This document shows positions 18,861 to 27,192 of a stretch of DNA of 64,000 bases, one piece after another. Every line of letters starts with the position of its first letter. The stretch's first letter is position 1. The notes below the pieces were generated by a model. The model did no database searches. It had not been told where the DNA came from and saw only the letters and a list, made by a program, of their open reading frames with translations. The position numbers and the translations under genes are program-made. The stretch comes from Nitrospirota bacterium (GTDB lineage Bacteria > Nitrospirota > Thermodesulfovibrionia > Thermodesulfovibrionales > SM23-35), in the NCBI GenBank assembly GCA_040754395.1, contig JBFMCL010000002.1, positions 124,001 to 188,000 on the forward strand, in the 5' to 3' direction.

Positions 18861-19313
18861 TTACAGCCCATAGGAAGAAAGCTTTTCCTCGATACTCTTT
18901 CTGTCGATCTTTGCGGGATCAACCAGCGCATCCCATTCGCTTCTGTCCCATAATTCAATCCGCTCTATCTGCCCTGCCATCACCACATTACTGTTGATGC
19001 GTGCATCTTCCCTGAGTGCGGCAGGGACAAGAACCCTGCCCTGTTTATCCATTTCTGTTTCGACCGCAGAAGCAATAACCCTTCGCAGAAAGAACCTGAT
19101 CGCTTCGTCAGAACGTGGTTTTGTCCGTACCTGTTCGTGGAGTTTGTTCCATTCCTCAAGGGGATAGATATACAGGCAGTTGTCAAAAGGGGCATTGGTT
19201 ATGTACAATTTTGTACTATAATTGGTGGTAATAATTTCCCTGAAAGGAGCCGGGATGATGATTCGCCCTTTTGCGTCGACTGTGTAATAATATTTCCCCG
19301 AGAAAGCAGGCAT
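18861..19313 (-). CDS. mraZ: transcriptional regulator MraZ
   Basis: MraZ is the first gene of the dcw cluster and, in E. coli and mycoplasmas, a DNA-binding regulator of its own operon. The 150-residue protein carries two SpoVT/AbrB-like halves, each with the DxxxR signature: DAKGR near residue 12 and DKQGR near residue 91, followed by IIIPAPFR and VLVPAALRE. I chose ATG at 19313, preceded by GGAGGAAAC; the GTG at 19334 lies inside the repeat operator and is less likely. Its probable binding repeats sit directly upstream. Confidence 0.95.
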   Translation of the reverse strand: MPAFSGKYYYTVDAKGRIIIPAPFREIITTNYSTKLYITNAPFDNCLYIYPLEEWNKLHEQVRTKPRSDEAIRFFLRRVIASAVETEMDKQGRVLVPAALREDARINSNVVMAGQIERIELWDRSEWDALVDPAKIDRKSIEEKLSSYGL

Positions 19314-19320
19314 GTTTCCT

Positions 19321-19347
19321 CCACTTTCTACCACTTTCTACCACTTC
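19321..19347 (-). promoter_or_regulatory. MraZ-binding repeats (operator of the dcw operon)
   Basis: On the minus strand three AAGTGG units (one starting GAAGTGG) occur exactly 10 bases apart, each separated by TAGA. Known MraZ operators are short GTGG-type repeats with a 10-base period upstream of mraZ, so the match in sequence, spacing and place is strong. The repeats lie between the -10 box and the mraZ start codon, where a bound MraZ ring could block transcription. Confidence 0.88.
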
Positions 19348-19376
19348 ATATTAGTGGGAGAAAAAACGAATGTCAA
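19348..19376 (-). promoter_or_regulatory. sigma-70 promoter of the dcw operon
   Basis: On the minus strand TTGACA (19376-19371) and TAATAT (19353-19348) are separated by 17 bases. Both hexamers are at or near consensus with ideal spacing. The start site would fall inside the MraZ repeats, about 30 bases before the mraZ start codon. Confidence 0.88.
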
Positions 19377-19801
19377 GAAAAAAATCGCATCTTCCATATT
19401 ATGTGCATGTATAAGATCCGACCCACTACATATAGGATTACCGTGATTGAACCTGGATTGCGGTCATATCGGAAGCACCCCCTGCGTACAATAACCCCAT
19501 TTTCCTGTCACTGACACTCACGCGGCAAATATGTTCTTCCGCGCAGTCACACCCGGAATACCTCCGGGACATCCTCCCTCAGGCATGAGAACAACTCTCC
19601 GTGCAATACATGATCCGGCATCTGTTTTCATGCCAAACACTTTCGCAAGACTTTATTTTTTTGCTCCGTTCGCAGACACACAATTCACGCTCCGGCATAT
19701 GACTCCGGCTCCTTTGGCATACAGCAGCAGGTGCAGAAATGTTCCCTCAGCAATCAGCAGACTGGCATGAGTTTTTCCAAGAAAGAGGTTGCATTTTTGG
19801 C
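19377..19801. other. 425-base intergenic region without a recognised gene
   Basis: This gap separates the dcw promoter (minus) from the HU promoter (plus). Short open frames exist but none has a ribosome site, composition or sequence that I recognise. I see no clear hairpin, repeat or RNA gene in it. Confidence 0.5.
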
Positions 19802-19831
19802 TTGACAAAAGGATTTCTTCCTTGATACTGT
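19802..19831 (+). promoter_or_regulatory. probable promoter of the HU gene
   Basis: TTGACA at 19802-19807 is followed after 18 bases by TACTGT (19826-19831), a 4 of 6 match to the -10 box. It lies about 60 bases before the HU start codon, giving a short leader. Confidence 0.6.
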
Positions 19832-19891
19832 TATCACAGTCTTATTTATTGCTACTAAATAATCTTTCTTACGAAAGGGGGGAAACTATAG

Positions 19892-20164
19892 ATGACAAAA
19901 GCAGAACTTATTGACAAAATTGCCTCTGGAACAGGACTGAGCAAGGCAGATGCCTCAAGGGCACTGGATTCTACTTTGAATTCCATCCGGTCAGCACTTA
20001 AAAAAGGACAAAAGGTAACTCTTGTCGGGTTCGGGACTTTCTCGGTAGTGAAAAGGAAATCACGAAAAGGCCGCAATCCAAGAACCGGTGCCGTAATCAC
20101 AATCCCTGCAGCGAAGATTCCAAAGTTCACTGCTGGCAAATCACTCAAAGATTCAGTTAAATAA
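19892..20164 (+). CDS. hup: HU-family DNA-binding protein
   Basis: HU is a small dimeric nucleoid protein that bends DNA. The 90-residue protein has the full family pattern: MTKAELIDKIA at the N-terminus, the dimer helices, VGFGTFSVVKRKSRKGRNP with the beta arm, and the RNPRTGAVITIPAAKIPKF signature in the arm and return strand. IHF differs in several arm positions, and a single copy is seen here, so HU is the better name. An AGGGGGG site lies 9 bases before the ATG. The gene stands alone between its own promoter and a strong terminator. Confidence 0.95.
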   Translation: MTKAELIDKIASGTGLSKADASRALDSTLNSIRSALKKGQKVTLVGFGTFSVVKRKSRKGRNPRTGAVITIPAAKIPKFTAGKSLKDSVK

Positions 20165-20186
20165 TTTTTCATAAATTTTTACTGTC

Positions 20187-20219
20187 GAAGGGGCAATCAC
20201 TATTGCCCCTTCTGCTTTT
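20187..20219 (+). terminator. intrinsic terminator of the HU gene
   Basis: An 11-base perfect stem (20187-20197 with 20202-20212, GAAGGGGCAAT and its complement) with the 4-base loop CACT is followed by TGCTTTT. It begins 23 bases after the HU stop codon. Confidence 0.88.
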
Positions 20220-20272
20220 CACAGACGCTTTTTCTATCAGTTGTCCGGTAAAAACAGATTACAGGAGGTGTT

Positions 20273-20578
20273 ATGCTCGCAGAATTCAGCATTATCCCGC
20301 TGGGGTCCGGCAGCAGCATTGGCGACAAGCTTGCCGAAGTCCTGAAAATCGTTGATCAAAGCGGCATCCCCTATAAGATCAACCCTATGGGGACGGTTGT
20401 GGAGGGTGACTGGGATGAGATCATGAAACTCATCAGGAAATGCCACAGGACTGTCATGAAGACCGGAGAGAGAGTTATCACGAATATCGCTATTGACGAC
20501 AGGAAAGGAAAACCGAAGAGGATCGACGAAAAAGTGAAGTCAATAGAGAGACGGATCGGTAAGTCTCTGAAAAAGTAG
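20273..20578 (+). CDS. MTH1187-family thiamine-binding protein
   Basis: The 101-residue protein matches the MTH1187/YkoF-like thiamine-binding family (formerly UPF0045), small ferredoxin-fold proteins that bind thiamine or related pyrimidines. Seen motifs are AEFSIIPLGSGSSIGDKLAE at the N-terminus, GIPYKINPMGTVVEGDWDEI in the middle, and a basic C-terminal helix after RVITNIAIDDRKGK. A strong AGGAGGTGTT site precedes the ATG. No thiamine genes or TPP riboswitch are next to it, so its ligand and pathway are not shown by context. Confidence 0.85.
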   Translation: MLAEFSIIPLGSGSSIGDKLAEVLKIVDQSGIPYKINPMGTVVEGDWDEIMKLIRKCHRTVMKTGERVITNIAIDDRKGKPKRIDEKVKSIERRIGKSLKK

Positions 20579-20696
20579 CTCCTGTCCGGAGACCGACCGG
20601 TACTCCGGTCAGACGGGGTGTGCGGAACCGTTCAGATTCTGGAGATATTCGGGCTGCTGAGTTCCGTGGAGAACGATACGACACAGGGGAAGAGAT

Positions 20697-23303
20697 TCAC
20701 TCCCGGAGAATCTTCTTCACAAACTTCTCTTCCTCATCCCTGGTCTTTAGATGGCCCCTGAGCTTTTCTTCAAGGAGCCTGTTGAGTATCTTCGAATAGA
20801 CAGGTCCCGGCTGAACTTTCATGCCCTTGAGATCATCACCCTTAAGAATCGTCTTCACATTCCTCAGTTCCGTGAGATAATGGGATATGACCCGCTGTTT
20901 TTTCCTGTCCTTGCTGAGCGCCATAAGGAAAAGAACCGTTTCAAGCCCGAGTTTACTGAGGAGCTTGTATATTTCCACAGGATCATCCGGAGGGAACCTT
21001 CTCAGGATATCCTTCGCTTGGTTCATCCCCCTGAGAATCATATCCCTTGCCCTTGGCGGGGGTGATAACCGGCTGATTGTAGCCTTCAGATCCTCATCCT
21101 TCAATCCGGAAAGCAGCGCCATAAGATACAGGATCCCCTTATCAGGCTTTTCCTCAAGAAAAAGAAGCGTAAACCACGATATGGTTTCCTGCATCGACCT
21201 GAGGGTTAACTCGAGTGCATCGGTGAAGACAATGCCTGCATGTATGACCTTGAGGAGACCGTAATCAGAGAGTTTTTTCAGGGTCTTGATCGGCTCGGTC
21301 TCCTTGAAGGCAAGGAGCAGTTCCTCGTAAAGCCTCGGTCCCGAAAGCATATTGAACAGATTCATCTCAATCGCCGACTTAATGAGATTCTCCGTATGCT
21401 TGCTGATCTTGAACCCGAACCGCTCGGAAAATCTCACCGCCCTGAACGCCCTGGTGGGATCTTCGACAAAGCTGAGGTTATGAAGAACCCGTATCGCCTT
21501 TTCTCTGAGATCCCTCTGGCCGCCGAAAAAATCTATGAGCGTCCCGAACTCCCCCGGATTCAGTTTCACCGCAAGGGTATTAATGGTAAAGTCCCTCCGG
21601 TAAAGATCCTTTTTTATCGATGAGGTCTCAACCTTCGGGAGCGCCGCAGGAGATTCATAATATTCCGTTCTTGCGGTTGCCACATCAAGCTTGATTTCCT
21701 GTGCAAATACCTGTGCGGTTCCGAATTTCTGATGCGCCCTGACCTTTGCCTTCAGACGTTCGCCCAGCGTTCGTGCAAACACAATCCCCTCGCCCTCTAT
21801 GACGATATCGATATCCAGGTTCTCTTCACCGCGCAAGAGATCCCGGACAGACCCTCCGACAAGATATGCATTGAACCCGAGTTCTCCGGCTATCTGCCCG
21901 GATTTTTTCAGGATGTCACACACTGCCGAAGGGAATTTTTCATTCAGCCAGGATGAGAGGTTTCTCCCGACTACCGGCTTTTCTCTCGTGAGCGTTTCCT
22001 CAATTTTTCTTCTCCTCAGGAATTCCTCGTAGAGCGTGCGCAGCAGGTCAGTCCTCGTGATTGCCCCGACGATCCTTCCGTTTTCGACAACGGGCATGAA
22101 CCGCTGATTCTGCTCGATCATCAATGTCTCTATCTTTCTGATAGGCGTCTGCGGGTCTACGGTTATGGCGTCTGTCGTAGAAAAATCTATGGATCTGCTT
22201 TTCCCGAACCCGTGGAACAACGCCTTCTCCACAATCTCTCTCGATATCACCCCAAGATACTTGTTTTCTTCCAGAACCGGCAGTGCGTTGACGCCGTACC
22301 TGGTCATCATCGCCTCGGCTTCCCGTATGGGCACGTTCCACTGGATGCTGATGACCGGCTTGGTCATGATGTCTGAAGCGATCTTGCCCGGCTTCACATT
22401 CGCACCGAGTATGGCTGTCAGCCTCTCTTCTACAATCTCGAGCGACGCTTCTTTTATCGTGGCTGAGGCAGCGGTAGGATGTCCTCCACCACCGAATTCC
22501 ACCATGACCCTCGATACATCAAGTTCGGGAACCTTGCTCCTTGCAACCATCAGTATCTTGCCTTCCATGCCAAGGAGCACAATCACTGCATCGATATCCT
22601 CCATGTCCATCATCCGGTGCGCAAGGTGCGCCGCATCCCCGAAATATTGTTCTCGCGATGCCTTTGCTATCTTGATCCTTATCCCCTGCATGACAACCTC
22701 CCGTGACGACTGAATCAGTTCGTTGAGGATGTCGAGTTCTTCCATGCTGAGTTCCATCTTCAGAAAACTTGACGCGATATTGAGATTTGCCCCTCTTTTG
22801 AGAAGATACGCAACCGCAAGGAGGTCGCGTTCCGTTGTCGAAGGGAAAAGAAGGCACCCTGTCTCCTCATAGATTCCCAGTGCAAGGATCGTGGCTTCCA
22901 TGGGTGTGGGGTGCAGCCTTCTGTTTTTGAGTATCTCGGCAAATATGGTAGCAGTTGCCCCTACAGTCTCTATTTTTTCCACCTCGCCCCTGATATCGCC
23001 CTTACTGAAGGGATGGTGATCATAAATATGGATCTTGATTCTCTTGTCGGAAAGCAGTTCAGCAAAGGGTCCGATCCGTCCGGGCAGTTTTGTATCAACG
23101 AGAATCAGCCGCGTGATCTTAGAGAGATCAATGTCCTTAATACGCCTGATCGTCACGGGGTGGAATGCCTGCAGGAAGTCTCTCAGTTTTTTCTCCTGGG
23201 AACCGGGGAACACGATTTCGGCATCCCGGTAGATCTTCTTTGCTGCCACCATCGATGCAAGGGAATCGAAGTCAGCGTTGATATGGGAGGTGATTATGTC
23301 CAC
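20697..23303 (-). CDS. DHH-CBS-CBS tRNA nucleotidyltransferase/poly(A) polymerase fusion
   Basis: This large protein (about 868 residues) fuses three parts. First is a DHH/DHHA1 phosphoesterase module: ITSHINADFDSLAS at the N-terminus, IYDHHPF near residue 90 and GGGGHPTAAS near residue 287. Second are two CBS domains (about residues 305-430). Third is a class II nucleotidyltransferase: YLVGGSVRDLL and NLDIDIVIEGEG, then RRDFTINTLAV and DPTRAFRAVRF. Family members of this layout act as A-adding or CCA-adding enzymes on tRNA 3' ends. The CBS pair may sense adenine nucleotides. I prefer a GTG start at 23303 next to the DHH domain; a TTG at 23342 is also open. Which activity it has cannot be read from sequence alone. 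Confidence 0.88.
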   Translation of the reverse strand: MDIITSHINADFDSLASMVAAKKIYRDAEIVFPGSQEKKLRDFLQAFHPVTIRRIKDIDLSKITRLILVDTKLPGRIGPFAELLSDKRIKIHIYDHHPFSKGDIRGEVEKIETVGATATIFAEILKNRRLHPTPMEATILALGIYEETGCLLFPSTTERDLLAVAYLLKRGANLNIASSFLKMELSMEELDILNELIQSSREVVMQGIRIKIAKASREQYFGDAAHLAHRMMDMEDIDAVIVLLGMEGKILMVARSKVPELDVSRVMVEFGGGGHPTAASATIKEASLEIVEERLTAILGANVKPGKIASDIMTKPVISIQWNVPIREAEAMMTRYGVNALPVLEENKYLGVISREIVEKALFHGFGKSRSIDFSTTDAITVDPQTPIRKIETLMIEQNQRFMPVVENGRIVGAITRTDLLRTLYEEFLRRRKIEETLTREKPVVGRNLSSWLNEKFPSAVCDILKKSGQIAGELGFNAYLVGGSVRDLLRGEENLDIDIVIEGEGIVFARTLGERLKAKVRAHQKFGTAQVFAQEIKLDVATARTEYYESPAALPKVETSSIKKDLYRRDFTINTLAVKLNPGEFGTLIDFFGGQRDLREKAIRVLHNLSFVEDPTRAFRAVRFSERFGFKISKHTENLIKSAIEMNLFNMLSGPRLYEELLLAFKETEPIKTLKKLSDYGLLKVIHAGIVFTDALELTLRSMQETISWFTLLFLEEKPDKGILYLMALLSGLKDEDLKATISRLSPPPRARDMILRGMNQAKDILRRFPPDDPVEIYKLLSKLGLETVLFLMALSKDRKKQRVISHYLTELRNVKTILKGDDLKGMKVQPGPVYSKILNRLLEEKLRGHLKTRDEEEKFVKKILRE

Positions 23304-23368
23304 AGCATATTGTACCCTACATGATTCAGAAAACTCCCGCAATCATGCAGAATTTTCATGTTCCCGTG

Positions 23369-23755
23369 TTATTTGCTGACGAAGGGGACCGAAGACCGGC
23401 TGCCGATCGGCGCTATGGCATCCCGCACTTCCTTCATGAGAGGATCTTTCTGGGCATCTTTGATAATAACCGGCTTCTTGAACGAGAGCGCGGCCCTGAT
23501 CTCAGGATATTTCTGGAGATCGATTCTCAAATGGGTTATATTCGGGTCCTCGAATGTGGAGACAATATCGGCATACCGCTGATTGTCGGGCTGATGCGCG
23601 GCAATCTCCTTCCGGAGGATCTTTTCGTTTTTCTTCATGAACCGGACTGAATACTCCGGCTTTTCACTGAAAAAAGATTTCAGGAATCTCAGGACTTCCC
23701 TGTCCTGTTCGAATATCAGGATGTCTTTCTGCCTTATCTTCTTATCAGTCGCCAT
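23369..23755 (-). CDS. truncated receiver/GAF-like protein
   Basis: This 128-residue protein starts with a receiver-like segment (DILIFEQDREVLRFLKSFF) but lacks most of a receiver domain. From about residue 75 the sequence (LRIDLQKYPEIRAAL, then KPVIIKDAQKDPLM and IGSRSSVPFV) looks like the second half of a GAF domain found in sensor kinases. It stops where GAF domains continue. No continuation is present downstream, where the DHH-CBS gene begins within about 65 bases. It overlaps the end of polX by 11 bases. It may be a small sensor subunit or the leftover of a larger kinase. Confidence 0.65.
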   Translation of the reverse strand: MATDKKIRQKDILIFEQDREVLRFLKSFFSEKPEYSVRFMKKNEKILRKEIAAHQPDNQRYADIVSTFEDPNITHLRIDLQKYPEIRAALSFKKPVIIKDAQKDPLMKEVRDAIAPIGSRSSVPFVSK

Positions 23756-25508
23756 ATGCCGAAGACAGTCCTTTCTTATCTGACATTATATCAATTTTTC
23801 TTTTCAATGCCCTCATGAGGGATTTGCAGTTCATGGTATTCAGTATGTCCTTTTTCTCAAGCCACCCTCTCCTCGCAATCGCCACGCCGAATGTCATGTA
23901 CTCAAACTGGCTGGTAGTATGGGTATCTGTGCTGATTACCATCTGCACCCCCTTTTCCTTCGCTGCCCTTGCATATGCATCATTCAGATCAAGCCTGAGG
24001 GGATAGGCGTTGATTTCAATGGCCGTGCGGGTTTCCCGCGCTGTCCTGATGATTTCGTGCATATCAATATCATAGGGGTCCCGCTCGCCGATCAGTCTGC
24101 CTGTCGGATGTGCAATGACAGATACATAAGGGTTTTTCATGGCAGACACCATCCTCCTGGTAAGCTGTTCCCGTTTCTGCCTGAACCCCGAGTGAATTGA
24201 CGCAACCACGATATCCATTTCCCTAAGGATCTCATCAGGGAAATCCAGGCGCCCGTCGCTCCTGATATCCACCTCAATCCCTGACAGCAGCCTGAATCCG
24301 CGCAGCCTCCTGTTAAGGGCATCGATTTCCCTCTTCTCTTCCATCAGTCTTTCTTCACTCAGCCCGTGTGCAATGCCGAGCCCTTTCGAATGGTCGGTAA
24401 TCGCGATATACTCATATCCCTTTTTTCTGGCAGCGTCTATCAGCTCGTCGAAATCATGGCTTCCGTCGCTTCTCTTTGTATGGACATGCAAATCTCCTCT
24501 GATATCCCCCGGGACGACGAGATCCGGCAATTTCCCGTCCAGGGCAGCCTCTATTTCACCCGAATCCTCTCTCAGTTCCGGCGGGATGAAAGGGATCCCG
24601 AGAATCCTGTAGATGTCTTTCTCATCTTTCCCGCCAAGCTTTTTATCGTCCTTTTCCCTGAAGACACCGTACTCGTTGATCTTCATTCCCGACTTCACCG
24701 CCATTTCTCTCAGCCGGATATTGTGCGCCTTGCTCCCGGTAAAATATGCAAGTGCTGCACCAAAGCTCTCCTCCTCAACAACCCTGAGGTCGACCTGAAG
24801 CCCCTCATCGAGGACAACGCTCGATTTCGTGGGTCCGCGCATCAGGACATCCTTCACATGCGGCATGCGGGCAAAAATTTTCATGACTGCGCCGGGATCG
24901 TGTGAAGTTGCCAGCAGGTCGATGTCTTTCACATTATCCTTCCATCGTCTGATGCTTCCCGCAATGCTGATCTTATTGACCGGCGCATTTTTTCTCAGAT
25001 GATCCAGGATGTCATTGGCAAGGGGGAATACCTTTCCCAGAGGCTGCCGCTCCATGCCCCTCTTCAGCATCTCTATTCCTTTCAGAATATTCTCCTCTGT
25101 CTTCTCCTTGATCCCCGGCAGGCCGCTGAGCTTACGCTCTCTCGCATAGCATTCAAGGTCTTCCAGATTCCTGACCTTCAGCCTGTCAGCGAGAAGTTTT
25201 GCAGTCCTTGGTCCAATACCCGGCACGGAGAGGAGCGTACCGAGACCTTCGGGAACCTCTTTTTTCAGGTCTTCATACGAATGCATCCTGCCTGTCTGTA
25301 CATACTCCAGTATCTTCGCGGCAAGATCCTTCCCGATACCCGGGACCTTCTGCAACGCATCCCCGGACATTCCGGCAACATCCTCTGCAAGAGTTTCGAT
25401 ATTCAGCGCCGCACGGCGGTAAGCCCTTATTCTGAAAGGATTGTCTCCTTCTATCTCGAGAAGGTCTGCAATTTCATTAAAGATCCGGGCAATTTCCTGA
25501 TTCTTCAT
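23745..25508 (-). CDS. polX: DNA polymerase/3'-5' exonuclease PolX
   Basis: Bacterial PolX is a family X polymerase used in base excision and gap repair, with an added PHP exonuclease. The 587-residue protein has N-terminal helix-hairpin-helix units ([13 protein letters not shown] near residue 55, [13 protein letters not shown] near 95), the polymerase core with [17 protein letters not shown] (near 183-199) and a C-terminal PHP domain. The PHP domain carries [15 protein letters not shown] (near 335), [28 protein letters not shown] and STDTHTTSQ, so its metal ligands look complete. I chose ATG at 25508; the longer frame adds MNTFFCYTFF only. A strong ribosome site is not obvious. Confidence 0.94.
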   Translation of the reverse strand: MKNQEIARIFNEIADLLEIEGDNPFRIRAYRRAALNIETLAEDVAGMSGDALQKVPGIGKDLAAKILEYVQTGRMHSYEDLKKEVPEGLGTLLSVPGIGPRTAKLLADRLKVRNLEDLECYARERKLSGLPGIKEKTEENILKGIEMLKRGMERQPLGKVFPLANDILDHLRKNAPVNKISIAGSIRRWKDNVKDIDLLATSHDPGAVMKIFARMPHVKDVLMRGPTKSSVVLDEGLQVDLRVVEEESFGAALAYFTGSKAHNIRLREMAVKSGMKINEYGVFREKDDKKLGGKDEKDIYRILGIPFIPPELREDSGEIEAALDGKLPDLVVPGDIRGDLHVHTKRSDGSHDFDELIDAARKKGYEYIAITDHSKGLGIAHGLSEERLMEEKREIDALNRRLRGFRLLSGIEVDIRSDGRLDFPDEILREMDIVVASIHSGFRQKREQLTRRMVSAMKNPYVSVIAHPTGRLIGERDPYDIDMHEIIRTARETRTAIEINAYPLRLDLNDAYARAAKEKGVQMVISTDTHTTSQFEYMTFGVAIARRGWLEKKDILNTMNCKSLMRALKRKIDIMSDKKGLSSAYGD

Positions 25509-25799
25509 AAAAAAAGTATAGCAGAAAAAAGTATTCATTCCAGCAGCTCTTTTCCGTCATGCGGGTGCGCGCCGAATGGCGGGCAAATTATTGCTCCCTT
25601 CTCCGATGACACTTTTTCCGTATCCGTCATCAGCATGAACAGGGAACATGAGAGATTACGGGGATTGTGGTGGCATGAATGATCATACGCGGTGCGGCAA
25701 AGACACATGGAAGGGGACAGTGCGGGCCCACGGCATATACAAAAAAGGACAGCTTTTATATAATTAATACATACCATCATAGAAAGAACGGAGACCGTT

Positions 25800-26003
25800 T
25801 TGACAAAACATGCTGGAGCATACAAAAGTCAGAAGAGAAAGAAAGAACTCCTGCGTCAGCAAAAGCAGGAAAAGAAAAGGATGCGGCGTTTGAACAAAAA
25901 TACCGGCAATCCGCAGGATCCCGGTATCAGCGAATCACAGGAAGATACCGAATCAGCAGAGAAACAGGAAGATACCGAATCAGTAGAGAAACAGGAAGAA
26001 TAG
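25800..26003 (+). CDS. small basic protein with tandem acidic C-terminal repeat
   Basis: This 67-residue protein begins TKHAGAYKSQKRKKELLRQQ, a very basic helix, and ends in an acidic tail. The start codon is TTG with GGAG six bases upstream. Similar short proteins with an A-YK-KR-KEL-RQ start occur, to my memory, in deltaproteobacteria and relatives, and have no known function. The tail is built from a 27-base tandem repeat (see the repeat entry). A nucleic acid or ribosome-associated role is possible from the charge pattern but is a guess. Confidence 0.65.
   Translation: MTKHAGAYKSQKRKKELLRQQKQEKKRMRRLNKNTGNPQDPGISESQEDTESAEKQEDTESVEKQEE
25938..25997 (+). repeat. 27-base tandem repeat inside a small gene
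   Basis: Two copies of a 27-base unit (25938-25964, 25965-25991) differ at one position, and six bases of a third copy follow. Each unit keeps the reading frame and encodes QEDTESAEK or QEDTESVEK. Copy number is likely to vary by slippage without frameshift. Confidence 0.9.
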
Positions 26004-26055
26004 AATATTTGGCATACCCTCTGTGCGGGTCTGCAGCATCCGGGCTCTCAGGCCC

Positions 26056-26904
26056 TCATTCATTGAAATATTCGGAATAGAGTTTTTTCGCACATTCAGC
26101 ACATAATCCGTGACTGAATTCCGCATCGGTGTGTTCGCTGATATACGATTCGAGCTGTTGCCAGGAGCCCTTGTCATCGCGAATCTTTTTGCAGTATGAG
26201 CATATCGGGATTATCCCGTGCAATGTCCTGATTGTGGCCAGGGCTTTCTGCAGCCCGGCAATAAGCGTTTCCCTCTCCGCCTCCATCTGTTTCCGTTCAG
26301 CAATGTCTCTCTCTATGCTTATGATCATCTCGTTGGTGACATGTTTCAATGCCCGGATCAGCTCATTGTCCGATTCCCCGGATACCCGCGCGCTCAATTC
26401 TCCGTGTGATACCCTGTGCAGGACATCGAAATGTTCGGCCAACCCCATAGCAAACTCATGCGACTGATCCACAATCTCACCGATATTCTCCGCGGTCGAA
26501 TTTACCATTTTTTTCAGTTTCTCGATCAGTTCGATACGGGAAGTTTCGTCCACCCTCACAGCCGGGTCCCCTGAAGCGATCTTCTTCAATGCCTCAAAAA
26601 CCTCTGAAAGACTGAGAGCCAGTTCAAGGCTCATCTCCTCCATTTCCCTGTCCCGCGCTTCAACCAGCTGCCGGTATTCCCAGAGCTGATCCTTCACCAC
26701 ATGGAGGGTCTTCATCATCCCGGCCATATCCATGTTCGCTGCAAAGACCGTGCAGCTGATGCACATCTCTATCTTTTGGGTAAACTGTTCCTGGACACTG
26801 TTTCGGCACCGGGTTCCGGAAAACAGCCAGCACCTGAGATCCGCCGACCTGAAAGCCGGACATTCACTCTGCTCACAATGAAAAACCTCCCAGCATTTCA
26901 GCAT
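26056..26904 (-). CDS. cysteine-rich (two-CW type) sensor with HAMP-like repeats
   Basis: The 282-residue protein starts with LKCWEVFHCEQSECPAF, the pattern of the 'two-CW' cysteine domain, with further cysteines near residues 25, 33, 48 and 51, suggesting a metal or redox site. HAMP-like helices follow (about residues 85-140 and 145-200, with ASGDPAVRVDE and SHGELSARVSG). The C-terminus has the segment ALATIRTLHGIIPICSYCKKIRDD, which ends many PAS or receiver proteins and holds a CxxC plus a later CAEC pair. No membrane helix and no catalytic output domain are visible. I chose ATG at 26904 with GGAG eight bases upstream. It is probably a cytoplasmic redox-sensing signal protein. Confidence 0.7.
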   Translation of the reverse strand: MLKCWEVFHCEQSECPAFRSADLRCWLFSGTRCRNSVQEQFTQKIEMCISCTVFAANMDMAGMMKTLHVVKDQLWEYRQLVEARDREMEEMSLELALSLSEVFEALKKIASGDPAVRVDETSRIELIEKLKKMVNSTAENIGEIVDQSHEFAMGLAEHFDVLHRVSHGELSARVSGESDNELIRALKHVTNEMIISIERDIAERKQMEAERETLIAGLQKALATIRTLHGIIPICSYCKKIRDDKGSWQQLESYISEHTDAEFSHGLCAECAKKLYSEYFNE

Positions 26905-27192
26905 CTCTCCCACTCCACCTTTCTCCCTGTTCCCTGTACGCCCATAATGGAAAGCCCCATAGTATTGAGTATAGCATTAGCCTGTCTCCCCATTGCACAA
27001 TTTGTTGAGCAGGGATGGCAGACAGCGTGGCGGTGTTGCTCCGTTTTCCTGAAGCTCTTTTGACCGGCAGCAGAAACTGCACGGAGGCACCTATGGTATT
27101 ATGTTGAAACGTATATCCTCTGCCTTCTGTGAAGGAGCATATTCAATGTTCTTGGCATCAGGTAACGGCATTGCTCTCAGAGCGCGTAAACG

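Noticed and set aside
19531-19770. Plus-strand open frame of 79 codons between mraZ and HU
   Set aside because: No ribosome site, low-complexity product and no family resemblance; treated as chance.
26950-26970. Match of CCCATAGTATT to the end of the 35.3 kb inverted-repeat element
   Set aside because: Only 11 bases agree and no second arm is found nearby; probably chance.
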